A DNA stretch of 5,743 nt from Lachnospira sp. Lineage in GTDB: Bacteria; Bacillota; Clostridia; Lachnospirales; Lachnospiraceae. A program made the position numbers and the translations under genes. Under the pieces are notes generated by a model. The model saw only the letters and a list, made by a program, of their open reading frames with translations, made no database searches and was not told the origin of the DNA. The stretch's first letter is position 1, and every line of letters begins with the position of its first letter. Location of the stretch: contig JAGAJD010000046.1 in NCBI GenBank assembly GCA_017626275.1, positions 1-5,743 on the forward strand, written 5' to 3'. Below, one piece after another: positions 4,768 to 5,743 of this stretch.

Positions 4768-5743
4768 TTAATGGATTGTTGTATTAAAAAATGCTTTCAT
4801 GAACTGCTCTAAGTAATACTGGTCACGAACACCGCAGGTTTCCATTGCAGAGTGCATAGCGTAAATCGGAATACCGATATCTGCACACGGCATTGGCAAA
4901 AGAGAGGATACGATTGGTCCGACCGTACTGCCTCCGGGAATATCAGAGCGTATATAATTAGGCTGGCATGCGATATTGTTTTGCTTTGCAAGCTGCAGAA
5001 TCATTCCGGTTGTTTCGCTGTCACTGCAATAGGAATGTTTGGCAGAGCATTTTACTGCAAATCCCTGATTGAGCGCAAGCTGTGTTGTGAGGTCTGACTT
5101 TTCAGGGTGATTCGGGTTAATGGCATGTGCAACGTCAAGTGAGAGGTAGCAGCTTTTTTTCAGATTTTTAAGGAATGTTTCTCTTGAAATTTCAAGTGCA
5201 TTACAGAAACGTTCCAGTGCAAGAGAAAGTAAGCTGCTGTCTGCACCGTTTTTGCTTTTACTTCCAATCTCCTCATGGTCAAAAAGGGCAATCATCTGAA
5301 GTCCGTAGTCAGCTTCATTTTCTATAAGACCTGTAAGACAGGCCTGTACAGAGGAAAGATTGTCAATGCGCGGAGCCAGTAACAGCTCCTGTTCAAAGCC
5401 TGCGTGCTGTGGTGCTTCTGCGTTATAAAGGCATAAATCATAACATAAAATATTTTCAGGGGCTTCGTCTAATTGCGAGGCTATCTGCCGGATAAAAAAT
5501 GAATTATCCGGTGAGCCTGAGTCAGTACCGCATACAGGAAGTAATTCTGTCTGCGGATTTATTGCAACACCTTTATTGACATCACGGTTCAGATGAATAG
5601 CAAGGCTTGGAACTACGGCAACGGGCTGGTGAAAATCTACCAGTTTTGTACGTGGAAACAGTGAGTCGAAATTTTTCAGGGCGACACTTCCGGCAATAGA
5701 AAGCGGACGGTCGAGCCATGAGCTGTAAATTGCGCCGCCATAA
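4768..5743 (-). CDS. M18 family aminopeptidase (aspartyl aminopeptidase type), N-terminus beyond right edge
   Basis: A cytoplasmic two-metal aminopeptidase of family M18, which removes N-terminal residues (often Asp or Glu) from peptides. The frame is open from the stop at 4768 to the window edge: 324 residues visible, about 100 N-terminal ones missing against a usual length near 430. Counting from the edge, motifs are YGGAIYSSWLDRPLSIAG (1-18), LAIHLNRDVN (47-56, metal His50), APRIDNL (123-129, metal Asp127), LFDHEEIGS (153-161, catalytic pair Glu157/Glu158), LSLDVAHAINPNHPEK (200-215, metal Asp203), DIPGGSTVGPI (267-277) and YAMHSAMETCG (294-304, metal His297). The Met at 5293-5295 is internal: conserved motifs lie upstream of it, so it is not the start. 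It converges on the permease operon and is functionally unrelated to it. Confidence 0.93.
   Translation of the reverse strand, partial: YGGAIYSSWLDRPLSIAGSVALKNFDSLFPRTKLVDFHQPVAVVPSLAIHLNRDVNKGVAINPQTELLPVCGTDSGSPDNSFFIRQIASQLDEAPENILCYDLCLYNAEAPQHAGFEQELLLAPRIDNLSSVQACLTGLIENEADYGLQMIALFDHEEIGSKSKNGADSSLLSLALERFCNALEISRETFLKNLKKSCYLSLDVAHAINPNHPEKSDLTTQLALNQGFAVKCSAKHSYCSDSETTGMILQLAKQNNIACQPNYIRSDIPGGSTVGPIVSSLLPMPCADIGIPIYAMHSAMETCGVRDQYYLEQFMKAFFNTTIH

Noticed and set aside
5293..5295. Peptidase start at the Met giving a 175-residue protein
   Set aside because: The same frame is open to the right edge and carries conserved M18 motifs (HLNRD, RIDN) upstream of this Met.

Overview
The window looks like chromosomal DNA from a low-to-moderate GC Gram-positive anaerobe, most likely a Clostridia member such as Lachnospiraceae. 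This placement is inferred from strong GGAGG-type ribosome binding sites, TTGACA-like promoters with extended -10 elements, hairpin terminators and the gene families present. No rRNA or other taxonomic marker is in the window. There are no mobile elements, CRISPR arrays, tRNAs or phage genes.

Layout, left to right. (1) Positions 1-582, minus strand: the start of a thiamin thiazole operon, thiS then thiG (thiG runs off the left edge). Its own promoter is followed by a short leader carrying a 12-bp terminator-type hairpin with a second hairpin nested in its loop, so the operon is probably controlled by attenuation. No TPP riboswitch consensus is visible. (2) Positions 589-1363, plus strand: a GntR/FadR-type (FCD) regulator on a promoter back to back with the thiS promoter. 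(3) Positions 1364-1602: a long terminator hairpin, then a well-formed promoter. A 9-bp palindrome, CATCAGATG, lies exactly in the -35/-10 spacer and again just downstream of the predicted start; a third copy covers the stop codon of the regulator gene. (4) Positions 1603-4719, plus strand: an IlvD/Edd-family dehydratase whose motifs fit sugar-acid dehydratases better than the valine/isoleucine enzyme, followed by a GntP-family gluconate-type permease. The permease reading frame is broken by a one-base deletion near 4273-4275. (5) Positions 4727-4763: a hairpin terminator between convergent genes. (6) Positions 4768-5743, minus strand: an M18 (aspartyl) aminopeptidase whose N-terminus lies beyond the right edge.

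Working model: GntR represses the dehydratase-permease operon by binding the CATCAGATG boxes and is released by a sugar acid or its 2-keto-3-deoxy product. The permease imports the aldonate and the dehydratase converts it to a 2-keto-3-deoxy sugar acid. No KDG kinase or aldolase follows, so the pathway must be completed elsewhere. The frameshift suggests the uptake step is lost or split in this strain, unless it is a sequencing error. The thiamin genes and the peptidase are unrelated neighbours.

I found no clearly new multi-gene system. The least explained elements are the structured thiS leader, the three-box operator and the ThiS tail that ends in Gln after the diglycine.
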